From positions 1 through 64,000 of the forward strand of contig WQSG01000006.1 in the NCBI GenBank assembly GCA_009788055.1: 64,000 bases of DNA. Direction: 5' to 3'. Source of the DNA: Defluviitaleaceae bacterium. Its GTDB lineage: Bacteria; Bacillota; Clostridia; Lachnospirales; WQUN01. The position numbers were made by a program, and so were the translations under genes. Positions 7,991-16,130 of this stretch are shown piece by piece (the first letter of the stretch is position 1; each line of letters starts with the position of its first letter). The notes below the pieces were generated by a model. The model was not told where the DNA came from. It made no database searches and saw nothing but the letters and a program-made list of their open reading frames with translations.

Positions 7991-9307
7991 ATGATAACAA
8001 CTGTCGGCAGTGTGTGTTCCGGCATTGAGGCGGCTTCTGTGGCGTGGAATCCCTTGGGCTTGCAATTTGAGTGGTTTTCGGAAATTGCGGCTTTCCCTTG
8101 TCGTGTTCTGAAAGAAAAATATCCGAATATCCCGAATTCAGGGGACATGATTAATATACCTGAAAAAATCACACGCGGCGAAATAAGCGCGCCCGATATA
8201 ATTTGCGGGGGAACACCCTGCCAAGCGTTTTCATACGCGGGCTGGAAGTCCGGGTTGAATGACGAACGCGGAAATTTAACACTAAAATTTGTTGACATAA
8301 TAAATGCAAACGATGATGTGCGTACAAAAAACAATCAAAGTGAAACCATTGTTTTCTGGGAAAATGTAGAGGGCGTTTTGACCGATAAAACGAACGCTTT
8401 TGGATGTTTTATTTCGTCTTTGGCAGGGCTTGACGAAGTTGTGAACCCGGGTAGGTGGCCAAGTGCAGGATTGCTTCGCGGTCGCAAAAGGAATGTTGCA
8501 TGGCGAGTTCTTGATGCAAAATATTTTGGTCTGCCGCAACAGAGACGGCGTTTGTATCTGTTGGCGGGAGGGCTTGATTTTCATCCGCAGGAAATTCTTT
8601 TCGAGAAGTATACAGGTTCTTTAAGCGAATATCCGCCTACGCCATTGACTTTCAAAAAAGACGGCAGTTCTTTTGAAATATTCAGAGAGTATACCGATTG
8701 CGTGTATGCGGCTTACGGTACAAAGTGGAATGGCAATGCGGCGGCAAATAATGGCTCGTTGTTTGTGGTGCAAGATGGAAGAATACGCAGATTTTCTCCG
8801 CTGGAATGTGAACGGTTAATGGGATTCCCCGATAATTACACGGATTTGGCGGGTGCAAAAAAAACCCAACGATACCAAGCAATTGGCAATTCGTGGGCAG
8901 TGCCTGTTGTTCGCTGGATAGGTGAACGGCTTTTGCAATGCAATACTAAAACAATAGCACAAAATGACTTTTGTGCTATTGACTGCATTCCCATTGACAA
9001 TGATTGCAAACTGTGGAACTTAGGCAAAGACATTATTGCAATGGATACGTATACGAAACTAAATTGCTCACCTATCCCTGAAAAAGCAATATTTGGTCGG
9101 CTTAGTGATATTGTTTCGCCTAATGCAATCGAATCAATTTACATCACGCCTGTCGGCTGTCACGGCATTGTGCGAAGGAAAAACGAAAGAAACACAAAAC
9201 TAAACAACCGCCTTGAAGAGGTGCTTCTTTCAATTTCCTCCGAAATGAGTTCGGAAGAAATTGAAAAACGCTCAAGAATCCAACAACGTGGCCGTTTTTC
9301 GGCATAG
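7991..9307 (+). CDS. DNA (cytosine-5-)-methyltransferase of the C-R-M system
   Basis: A 438-residue C5-methyltransferase. Motif I is VGSVCSGIEAASVAW (residues 5-19), motif IV has the catalytic Cys77 in GGTPCQAFS, motif VI is ENVEG (124-128), and motif VIII is QQRRRLYLL (183-191). The C-terminal AdoMet-fold motifs are RRFSPLECERLMGFP and YQAIGNSWAVPVV. A tail of roughly 120 residues extends beyond motif X and matches no motif I know. It should protect host DNA from the neighbouring HNH-like nuclease. The ATG at 7991 follows AAAGGGG and lies 13 bases after the endonuclease stop. The gene ends eight bases from the convergent GTPase gene. Confidence 0.92.
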   Translation: MITTVGSVCSGIEAASVAWNPLGLQFEWFSEIAAFPCRVLKEKYPNIPNSGDMINIPEKITRGEISAPDIICGGTPCQAFSYAGWKSGLNDERGNLTLKFVDIINANDDVRTKNNQSETIVFWENVEGVLTDKTNAFGCFISSLAGLDEVVNPGRWPSAGLLRGRKRNVAWRVLDAKYFGLPQQRRRLYLLAGGLDFHPQEILFEKYTGSLSEYPPTPLTFKKDGSSFEIFREYTDCVYAAYGTKWNGNAAANNGSLFVVQDGRIRRFSPLECERLMGFPDNYTDLAGAKKTQRYQAIGNSWAVPVVRWIGERLLQCNTKTIAQNDFCAIDCIPIDNDCKLWNLGKDIIAMDTYTKLNCSPIPEKAIFGRLSDIVSPNAIESIYITPVGCHGIVRRKNERNTKLNNRLEEVLLSISSEMSSEEIEKRSRIQQRGRFSA

Positions 9308-9315
9308 TCCGTGTT

Positions 9316-10647
9316 TTATTTACAATGCTTATTCACAAAATCTTGAATTACATCTTCCAAGTTGGGCTGGCCTATTTCTTGCAGGCTGTAATCGACGCGG
9401 GTGGTGGGCTTGGAGATTTTTATTACGCGGTTAAGGTCGATTGGGGTTGCGATTATTACGGCGTCGCAGGGGGTTTTTTCTATTGTTGCGGCAAGGTCTG
9501 CCATTTGCTCTTCGCCGTAGCCCATTGCGGGCAGAAGTTTGCCGATGTTGGGGTATATTTTGAATGTTTCGGCAAGGCGGCCAACTGCGTATTCACGCGG
9601 GTCTACTATTTCTGCCGCGCCGAAACGGCGGGCGGCTACTATGCCCGCGCCAATTTTCATTTCACCATGGGTGAGGGTGGGGCCGTCTTCCACCACCAGA
9701 ACGCGCTTGCCGCGAATAAGCGACGGGTCTTCTACCGTGATGGTGGATGCCGCTTCAATTACCGTTGCGGACGGATTTACCTTTTCGATATTTGCGCGCA
9801 CGGTTTGGATATTTTCAAAGTCCGCGCTGTCGATTTTGTTTATTACCGCAACATCCGCAATGCGCAATGTAACTTCGCCCGGATAATATTTTAGCTCGTG
9901 ACCGGGGCGGTGCGGGTCTACAACCGTTACCGTAAGGTCGGGCTTGAAAAACGGGAAGTCATTGTTGCCGCCGTCCCACAAAATTATATCGCAACCGTCG
10001 GGGTCGTTTTCTGCGGCGCGTAAAATTGCTTCGTAGTCCACACCTGCGTAAATTACGTTTCCGCGAGCAATGTGCGGTTCGTATTCTTCCATTTCTTCGA
10101 TTGTGCAATCATGCTTTTTAAGGTCGTCAATTGTTGCAAAACGCTGAACTTTTTGCGCTTCAAGGTCGCCGTATGGCATCGGGTGACGGGCGGCTACAAC
10201 CTTTTTGCCGTGCCCGATAAGAAGCTCGGCTATGCGGCGTGAGGTCTGGCTTTTTCCGCAACCCGTGCGCACCGCGCCAACCGCGATAACGGGTTTTGTG
10301 CTTTTTACCATCGTCTGCTTGAAGCCAAGCAATGTGAAGTCTGCACCCGCCGCGTTTACAATCGCGCCAATGCCCATCACCGCTTCATACGAAATATCGC
10401 TGTACGCGAAAACGCATTCGTCCGCGTCCAATTTTTTAATCAAATCGGGTAGTTCATCCTGTGCGTAAATGGGAATACCATCCGGATACAACTTGCCCGC
10501 CAAAGACGCGGGATACTTGCGCCCTGCGATATCGGGAATTTGCGCCGCAGTGAACGCCACAACTTTGTAGCTCTCATTGTCGCGGTAATACGTGTTAAAA
10601 TTGTGAAAGTCACGCCCTGCCGCGCCGATAATGATAATTTTTTTCAT
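9316..10647 (-). CDS. Cyclic 2,3-diphosphoglycerate synthetase-like P-loop GTPase
   Basis: A 443-residue cytoplasmic protein with an N-terminal Rossmann-like segment (MKKIIIIGAAGRDFHNF), a P-loop GAVRTGCGKS (124-133) and later nucleotide-binding blocks (DIILWDGGNND, VINKIDSAD). This is the family annotated as cyclic 2,3-diphosphoglycerate synthetase after the methanogen enzyme. Bacterial members occur in many Clostridia, where the true substrate is not established, so only the fold and family are claimed here. It appears to be a single-gene unit with AAAGGAGC upstream of the ATG. Confidence 0.75.
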   Translation of the reverse strand: MKKIIIIGAAGRDFHNFNTYYRDNESYKVVAFTAAQIPDIAGRKYPASLAGKLYPDGIPIYAQDELPDLIKKLDADECVFAYSDISYEAVMGIGAIVNAAGADFTLLGFKQTMVKSTKPVIAVGAVRTGCGKSQTSRRIAELLIGHGKKVVAARHPMPYGDLEAQKVQRFATIDDLKKHDCTIEEMEEYEPHIARGNVIYAGVDYEAILRAAENDPDGCDIILWDGGNNDFPFFKPDLTVTVVDPHRPGHELKYYPGEVTLRIADVAVINKIDSADFENIQTVRANIEKVNPSATVIEAASTITVEDPSLIRGKRVLVVEDGPTLTHGEMKIGAGIVAARRFGAAEIVDPREYAVGRLAETFKIYPNIGKLLPAMGYGEEQMADLAATIEKTPCDAVIIATPIDLNRVIKISKPTTRVDYSLQEIGQPNLEDVIQDFVNKHCK

Positions 10648-10711
10648 TGGAAAGCTCCTTTATAAAAGAATTTTTTTTAAGACATTTGGGGCTATTCCCC
10701 AATGTCACAAT

Positions 10712-11110
10712 TTACAGATTGTCCGTGATATGTTCCAATGGTACTTCAAGGGTTTGAATAAACTCAACAAGCCGATTAAATACATCTGCGTGCAATTTCC
10801 CGATAACCGTAAAGTCAGTTTTAGCACTGCTGAAATAGTAAAGTTGTTCGGCTTTTGCATAACCGTCCTTTAAGTTGCTATTGATAACAGAGCTATCCGT
10901 ATGTGTTATTTCAAAATTCCCCGGATAACTAAGTTTTTTTGTGCGTTGCATCTCGTTTTTAAAAGATGATAGTACGTTACATACAAAGTCATAATCGAGC
11001 CCTTCGATTTTGTCAGACTCAATACCCAACACAACAAAGGAATGTTTAGATAATATATGTTCTTTGTGCCGATATGCATCAATTAGAATTATATCACCAA
11101 CATCACACAT
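10712..11110 (-). CDS. Possible PemK/MazF-like toxin
   Basis: A 132-residue protein starting MCDVGDIILIDAYRHKE, which resembles the beta-strand opening of PemK/MazF-type ribonuclease toxins (xGDIxxxD). It is followed by a Ser/His-containing strand (SKHSFVVL) and later GYAKAEQLYYF, the type of strand near the C-terminus of that fold. It is preceded by a 53-residue gene whose stop lies 14 bases upstream, the spacing usual for a toxin-antitoxin pair. The sequence is diverged and the assignment is tentative. The ATG at 11110 follows GGGGTGAG. Confidence 0.5.
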   Translation of the reverse strand: MCDVGDIILIDAYRHKEHILSKHSFVVLGIESDKIEGLDYDFVCNVLSSFKNEMQRTKKLSYPGNFEITHTDSSVINSNLKDGYAKAEQLYYFSSAKTDFTVIGKLHADVFNRLVEFIQTLEVPLEHITDNL

Positions 11111-11124
11111 AACTCACCCCATGG

Positions 11125-11286
11125 TTAATTTTTGCTAACAAGCAAAACACGCTTGTCTCCGTTTGCAACTTCATCGCTCCATTCAATAGGGATAACGTCT
11201 TTCAATGCTTCTTCAGAAGAAATAAAAGTACATTTCTTGTTTTTAATTTTTTCCATATCAATCGGCACATATGTTGGCTTTTCCAT
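11125..11286 (-). CDS. Small 53-residue protein, possible antitoxin
   Basis: A 53-codon gene beginning MEKPTYVPIDMEKIK and ending RVLLVSKN. The ATG at 11286 has a strong ribosome binding site (CGGAGG, 6 bases spacing), which is the main reason to accept so short a gene. It is charged, has no recognised domain and no clear AbrB-type motif. It lies directly upstream of the PemK/MazF-like gene and is presumably co-transcribed, which suggests an antitoxin. The sequence itself does not show that function. Confidence 0.55.
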   Translation of the reverse strand: MEKPTYVPIDMEKIKNKKCTFISSEEALKDVIPIEWSDEVANGDKRVLLVSKN

Positions 11287-11335
11287 CACGTACCTCCGCA
11301 CTGTTGTTATGTGTTTAGGCTTTCAACTTTAGGAA

Positions 11336-11403
11336 GTGGAGGAAGGGAATACCTACCGACACGGCATTTTTGCTGTGCAGGTAGGCGTTCCCTTTTCCCC
11401 ACC
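11336..11403 (-). terminator. Long imperfect hairpin between pgi and the small two-gene module
   Basis: GGGAATACCTAC (11345-11356) pairs with GTAGGCGTTCCC (11381-11392) with two mismatches. The pairing extends outwards through GTGGAGGAA/TTTTCCCCAC and inwards through CACGGCA/TGCTGTG. It lies just beyond the pgi stop codon on the minus strand and probably ends that transcript, although there is no clear U tract on that strand. A structured repeat is the alternative. Confidence 0.45.
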
Positions 11404-11411
11404 GTCTTTCC

Positions 11412-12809
11412 TTAAATTATATATTTGTCATCTTTAGCCGGTGCCGCGTCAAGTTCTGCCTTTTTCTCCTCGTAGCCGGGGCGTCCGAACATTGCGTAAG
11501 TGGCGTTTTTGCCCTCCTCAACGCCGGGTTGGTCGAAGGCGTCTATGTTTAGGAGTTCGCCTGCGTAGGCTGTTGCAACTTCAAAGAAGTACAGCAATTG
11601 CCCCAAAGTGCTGGCGGTAACTTTGGGCAAAGTAAGCGTCATGTTCATGCGGCCTGATTTTGTTATGGCATATTCGGTTGCGTCCTGTTCGGTTTTAATC
11701 AGCTTGTTGTGTGTTACGCCGCCAAGGAAACCGAGGGAAGGCATATCCGCGTAAGTTTTGGGAATGGTGATTGTCTCGCGGTATTCGTCCACGCCAAGGA
11801 ACACGATTATTTTATCGAAAGGCCCTTCGGCGTAAAGCTGAACTTGGCTGTGTTGGTCTGTAACACCGAGGGTTTTAACGGGCGTTTGACCTACGTTTAC
11901 CGTTTTGCCGTCATTGTCGAATTGCTTGCCCAGCGATTCTGCCCACAACTGCGCGTACCAGTCCGAAATAAATTTCAGAGAGTCCGCATAGGGCATCATT
12001 ACGGAAATATTTTTGCCCTTCGTCATTCCAATATAATGAAGGAGTGCGTACATATGCGCGGGGTTTTTGTATATATCTTCTTCTTTACAGGCTTCGTCCA
12101 TTGCCGCCGCGCCCACAAGAAGCCCTTTAATGTCAATGCCGCAGAACGCCGCAGGCAAAAGCCCAACGGGCGTAAGTTCCGAAAAACGACCGCCAACCGC
12201 CGACGGAATTATAAAATACTTATATCCTTCCGCTTTTGCGATTGTGATAAGGTTTCCGCTAACCGCGTCTGTTGTGCAAACTATTTTGCGCCGTGCGGCT
12301 TCTTTGCCAACTTTTTCTTCCAACATTTGTTGGATTATCATAAATTGGCTCATTGTTTCAGATGTGCTTCCCGATTTTGAAATAACATTGTACAGGCAAC
12401 GTGTAGGGTCTACGGTTTGGAAGAAGTACACCAGCCGCTCAGGGTCTACATTGTCCAGCACGTACAATTTGGGGAAACCATTGCGCTTTTCACGCGGCAA
12501 CTCGTTCCACCAAGGATGGTTTAACGCCTGTTGCACAGCCATTGGTCCAAGCGCACTTCCGCCAATGCCAAGCACAACAAATGCGTCAATTTCATCTTTC
12601 ATTTCATTTACATAGTCATTAATCTCTTTTACCGCACCTTCTTGGTTGTACGGCAAATCGCGCCACGCCATTTTCCCCGCCGCCCGCTTATCTACCATTG
12701 CTTTGTTAGCTTTTTTTATAGATGCGGATAATTTATCCAGTTCTTGTTGCGTGATGCCGTCAGATACGCGGCTACTTAGCATATTGTTGTAATCCATACG
12801 CATTTTCAT
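11412..12809 (-). CDS. pgi: Glucose-6-phosphate isomerase
   Basis: A 465-residue enzyme of glycolysis and gluconeogenesis that interconverts glucose-6-phosphate and fructose-6-phosphate. Recognisable segments are VVLGIGGSALGPMAV (about 79-93), the phosphate-binding SKSGSTSETMSQF (about 146-158) and VGGRFSELTPVGLLPAA (about 206-222). The catalytic-region block is LGVTDQHSQVQLYAEGP. The length is typical of the shorter Bacillota enzymes (about 450 residues). The ATG at 12809 has GGGGAAA upstream. It appears to be transcribed alone. Confidence 0.95.
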   Translation of the reverse strand: MKMRMDYNNMLSSRVSDGITQQELDKLSASIKKANKAMVDKRAAGKMAWRDLPYNQEGAVKEINDYVNEMKDEIDAFVVLGIGGSALGPMAVQQALNHPWWNELPREKRNGFPKLYVLDNVDPERLVYFFQTVDPTRCLYNVISKSGSTSETMSQFMIIQQMLEEKVGKEAARRKIVCTTDAVSGNLITIAKAEGYKYFIIPSAVGGRFSELTPVGLLPAAFCGIDIKGLLVGAAAMDEACKEEDIYKNPAHMYALLHYIGMTKGKNISVMMPYADSLKFISDWYAQLWAESLGKQFDNDGKTVNVGQTPVKTLGVTDQHSQVQLYAEGPFDKIIVFLGVDEYRETITIPKTYADMPSLGFLGGVTHNKLIKTEQDATEYAITKSGRMNMTLTLPKVTASTLGQLLYFFEVATAYAGELLNIDAFDQPGVEEGKNATYAMFGRPGYEEKKAELDAAPAKDDKYII

Positions 12810-12968
12810 ATATGTTTCCCCTTATCCTCTTAATTTTTTTACTGGATTATTACTGTACCACAAAAAATAACTCTCTAGCAAGAATTTTTCTTAGCTTTTA
12901 CATTCTCAAAAAAAAGTGTTAAAATCTATTTCGTTGACCGATACAATATTAAAAAAGGGGGTTTGGGG

Positions 12969-13910
12969 ATGAATGTGAGAATTAACACACCGCTGAATAC
13001 AGGAAGCGGAATGCGCGAGACTTCGCGAAACAACAGAAGCCCATTTGCCGAGAGATTAAACAGAAACACTGTCGGTTTGCCGAATGCGGTTATAATTGAC
13101 GATTCTTTGGCAGAAATTCTTGAAAACTATCGCGGCGAGAAACGGGAAAAACGTGATGCCGAGTTTAATCCGCTTGAAGCATTCAACAGCTTTGAAGACC
13201 GAAAAGCGAAGCTTGACCGGCTCTTAGACGAGCAAACCGCACATAATCACTGGGAGAATTTGCGGAACAGTGGTTGGGGGTCATTTCCTCCCGGCATTAG
13301 GCATTATTTAGACCCAAATATGTGCCAGATAACAATGAACGGGCATGATAACGGTCTTATTATAGTTTTTTCGCATATGATTCAAATGGAGATGATGGAT
13401 AACGGAATTGAAAGCGGCATGGCTCTTTTTGAACAAATACGGGCAGATTTGCTGGAAAATTTCACGGGAGACGAAGCGGAATTAAACGCACGTCTTGAAG
13501 CGTTGGAAAGAGGTTTCGTGAGAGCGGCCGAGCAATTTGCACAGATGGTTGCAGATAGTCTGATGGTATCATCACCCTATTACACCCCCGAAGACGACAC
13601 TACCCCTCTCACCGCAAGACAATCTGCGACAAACGCAAGAATACAACGCGAAGCCAATAATCTCGTAGCGCATATGGGCGATATGTTCCGCGCCGCATTA
13701 GCCTTCTTTAATGCAACAGGAAGTTTTGCAGGATTCTTTGATACTGCGGAAGCCAATCAATCCGGTAGGTTGTCCATGCGTGATGTTGACATTCTTTCCC
13801 GACAAACTTTTAATAACTCATCCGGCACTTCGCATACAGACAGAATCAACGCGCAGGGGCTAAGCAGTTCCGGCAGAGATGCTTTGCAACGGTTTTTCCA
13901 AATTGCTTAA
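12969..13910 (+). CDS. Hypothetical protein, 313 residues
   Basis: A protein I do not recognise. It has no signal peptide or membrane segment. The N-terminus is polar and Asn/Arg/Gly-rich (MNVRINTPLNTGSGMRETSR), which recalls small appendage-associated or secreted-without-signal proteins. A long mainly helical region follows, with a Glu/Leu-rich stretch (about 145-200) and a Ser-rich tail. The ATG at 12969 is preceded by AAAAGGGGGTTTGGGG. A promoter-like sequence with the flagellar sigma-factor -10 core CCGATAC lies just upstream (see findings), which would link it to motility. That link is speculative. Confidence 0.6.
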   Translation: MNVRINTPLNTGSGMRETSRNNRSPFAERLNRNTVGLPNAVIIDDSLAEILENYRGEKREKRDAEFNPLEAFNSFEDRKAKLDRLLDEQTAHNHWENLRNSGWGSFPPGIRHYLDPNMCQITMNGHDNGLIIVFSHMIQMEMMDNGIESGMALFEQIRADLLENFTGDEAELNARLEALERGFVRAAEQFAQMVADSLMVSSPYYTPEDDTTPLTARQSATNARIQREANNLVAHMGDMFRAALAFFNATGSFAGFFDTAEANQSGRLSMRDVDILSRQTFNNSSGTSHTDRINAQGLSSSGRDALQRFFQIA

Positions 13911-13920
13911 AAAGAGCGGG

Positions 13921-14973
13921 CTACATTGCCGCTATTTCCTGTAGCACAGTTTCCTCCAGTTCATCGGCGGGGACTTTGCGTAGGATTTCGCCTTTACGGA
14001 AAAGAACCGCGCCGCCGCGCGCGCCCGCAATGCCAATGTCGGCTTCGCGGGCTTCGCCCGGGCCGTTTACAGCACAGCCCATCACCGCAACGGTGATGGG
14101 CGTTGTTATATGCGAAAGTTTTTGTTCAAGCCGTGTTGCTATTCCCGCAACGTCAATGTCGGTTCTGCCGCAGGTGGGGCAGGCGATTACGGTTACGCCG
14201 AAACGCCGCAAACCCATTGCGGAAAGGATTTCCCGTGCGGCGTGAATTTCCGCTACAGGGTCGCCCGAAAGGGAAACGCGCAACGTGTCGCCAAGCCCCA
14301 GCGACAATAATGCGCCAAGCCCCGCCGCAGAACGAATTGCACCCGTAAGCGGCGTTCCCGCTTCCGTTAGCCCGATATGTATGGGGTAGGGGAGTTCTTG
14401 CGCCAAAATCTTGTGCGCGTCCAGCATTAGCGGCACATTGCTGGCTTTCACCGAAACAACAATTTCGCCAAAGCCGAATTTCTCAAGCAACGCAATATTA
14501 CATAACGCGCTTTCCGCAAGCCCTTGCGCGGTAACTCCGCCGTGTTTTTCCAAAATGGATTTTTCCAAAGAGCCGCCGTTTACACCAACGCGAATTGGCA
14601 AGCCGTTTGCTTTTGCCGCTTCCGCAACTTCGCGAACTCGGCTTTCGCTACCGATATTTCCGGGGTTAATGCGCAACTTGTCCGCGCCGTTTTTTATTGC
14701 AGCAAGGGCAAGCCTGTGGTCAAAATGAATATCCGCCACAAGGGGCAAAGAAATTTGCTTCTTTATTTTTGCAATCGCTTCCGCCGCTTCTGTGTCGGGT
14801 ACGGCAACGCGCACGATTTCGCAACCCGCCGCCGCAAGCGCGTTGATTTGAGCAACCGTTGCCGCAACATCTCGCGTGTCCGTATTTGTCATGGACTGCA
14901 CAACAACAGGATGCCCACCGCCCACGCGCACCCCGCCGATATTCACTATTTTTGTGTTAGCTCGTGTAATCAT
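13921..14973 (-). CDS. ispG: 4-hydroxy-3-methylbut-2-en-1-yl diphosphate synthase
   Basis: A 350-residue [4Fe-4S] enzyme of the MEP isoprenoid pathway that converts methylerythritol cyclodiphosphate to HMBPP, the substrate of IspH. Visible landmarks are the N-terminal VVVQSMTNTDTRD (about 23-35), DIHFDHRLAL and the KLRINPGNIG core of the TIM barrel. The C-terminal iron-sulphur region carries CPTCGRTDID and GCAVNGPGEAREADIG, with three cluster cysteines. It is the last gene of the pyrH-frr-cdsA-dxr-rseP-ispG operon and starts eight bases after rseP. Confidence 0.96.
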   Translation of the reverse strand: MITRANTKIVNIGGVRVGGGHPVVVQSMTNTDTRDVAATVAQINALAAAGCEIVRVAVPDTEAAEAIAKIKKQISLPLVADIHFDHRLALAAIKNGADKLRINPGNIGSESRVREVAEAAKANGLPIRVGVNGGSLEKSILEKHGGVTAQGLAESALCNIALLEKFGFGEIVVSVKASNVPLMLDAHKILAQELPYPIHIGLTEAGTPLTGAIRSAAGLGALLSLGLGDTLRVSLSGDPVAEIHAAREILSAMGLRRFGVTVIACPTCGRTDIDVAGIATRLEQKLSHITTPITVAVMGCAVNGPGEAREADIGIAGARGGAVLFRKGEILRKVPADELEETVLQEIAAM

Positions 14974-14980
14974 TTACGGT

Positions 14981-16129
14981 TTAGTCCAATCCGGGGAACA
15001 GCCGAATAATATCGCGGTACGCGATAAAAACGGCAAGAATCAAGAACGAAACCAATCCTACAAAGTGAATCATGGCTTCCCTTTCGGGCGCAATAGGCTT
15101 TTTGCGCACAGCCTCCACCGCCAAGAAAACCAGACGCGCCCCGTCCAGCGCGGGAACGGGCATCAAGTTCATCACGCCCAGCATTACGCTGATTGCGGCG
15201 GTAAGCGTCACCATCCATCTAAAGCCGATAATAAAGCCGTCGCTCGCTTCAATAACGCCGTCGTCAACCGCCACAGACAAATCTTGATAAATATTTGTAA
15301 CAAACCCGCCAATTCCGATTGGGCCCATTATTCCGCCATCTTCAGGAACGGGCGCGCCGCCTATAAACCGCGACAAAAGCCTAAACGGCGCAGTGGTGTG
15401 CGATGCCAAATTGCCAACGGCATTCGCCGCACCTTCCCATATGCGAACCCGCCTAAAATCTCCCGTTTCGGGCAATGTATCCGCAAGGCCAAATAAAAAC
15501 ACAGGGTTGAAACCCACAATGTACCTGTCAAATCTTTCGTCAAACAGCGGCGTGATTGTAAGCTCCAGCCTTTCGCCGCCACGGTTTACTCGGAACGTAA
15601 CCGTTTGCCCTTCGTACATACTCATCAAAAATGCGTAATCCTCATAAGTTTGCACACGCGAGCCGTTGATATGCGTAATCCTGTCGCCCGCCATAAGTCC
15701 CGCATGATATCCCGCCGAACCCTCCGAAACAACCCGCACCCGCGTATCCGTATAACCAAACGTCATTGCGATAAAAAAGAACAACACAAACGCCAACAGG
15801 AAATTCATCAGCGAACCGCCCGCCATTACCAACGCCCGCGCAGGAATCGACTTGTTGGTAAGCCCCTCAGGGTCGTCCGTAACATCGTCCATGCCCCTCA
15901 TCTTACAGAAGCCGCCAACAGGAAAAGCCCGCAACGAGAACAACGTCCGCTGTCCGTCCAAGCTTTCCTTTTTTCCGTGTACACCAATCAACTTCGGCCC
16001 CATACCAAGCGCGAATTCTTCAACAAAAATCCCCGCCCGTCTCGCCGCCATAAAGTGCCCCAACTCATGCACAAAAATCACAATGCCCAAAATCAAAATG
16101 AAAATCAGAATCGGAATTATTGTCTGCAT
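14981..16129 (-). CDS. rseP: Site-2 intramembrane zinc metalloprotease RseP
   Basis: A membrane metalloprotease of about 382 residues that cleaves membrane-bound regulators such as anti-sigma factors. The zinc motif HELGH lies in the first transmembrane segment (about residues 21-25). A PDZ domain occupies roughly 125-195 (SAGYHAGLMAGDRITHING), and the second catalytic motif NLMPVPALDGAR lies near the C-terminus, followed by the last membrane helices. The ATG at 16129 has TGGAG upstream and follows the dxr stop by one base. An alternative ATG at 16141 would overlap dxr. The ECF sigma/anti-sigma pair in this window is one possible type of client, which is inference. Confidence 0.95.
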   Translation of the reverse strand: MQTIIPILIFILILGIVIFVHELGHFMAARRAGIFVEEFALGMGPKLIGVHGKKESLDGQRTLFSLRAFPVGGFCKMRGMDDVTDDPEGLTNKSIPARALVMAGGSLMNFLLAFVLFFFIAMTFGYTDTRVRVVSEGSAGYHAGLMAGDRITHINGSRVQTYEDYAFLMSMYEGQTVTFRVNRGGERLELTITPLFDERFDRYIVGFNPVFLFGLADTLPETGDFRRVRIWEGAANAVGNLASHTTAPFRLLSRFIGGAPVPEDGGIMGPIGIGGFVTNIYQDLSVAVDDGVIEASDGFIIGFRWMVTLTAAISVMLGVMNLMPVPALDGARLVFLAVEAVRKKPIAPEREAMIHFVGLVSFLILAVFIAYRDIIRLFPGLD

Positions 16130-16130
16130 A

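Noticed and set aside
6839..9307. Considered as part of a prophage or phage-defence island
   Set aside because: Only the three restriction-modification genes are present, with ordinary chromosomal genes on both sides and no phage gene or integrase.
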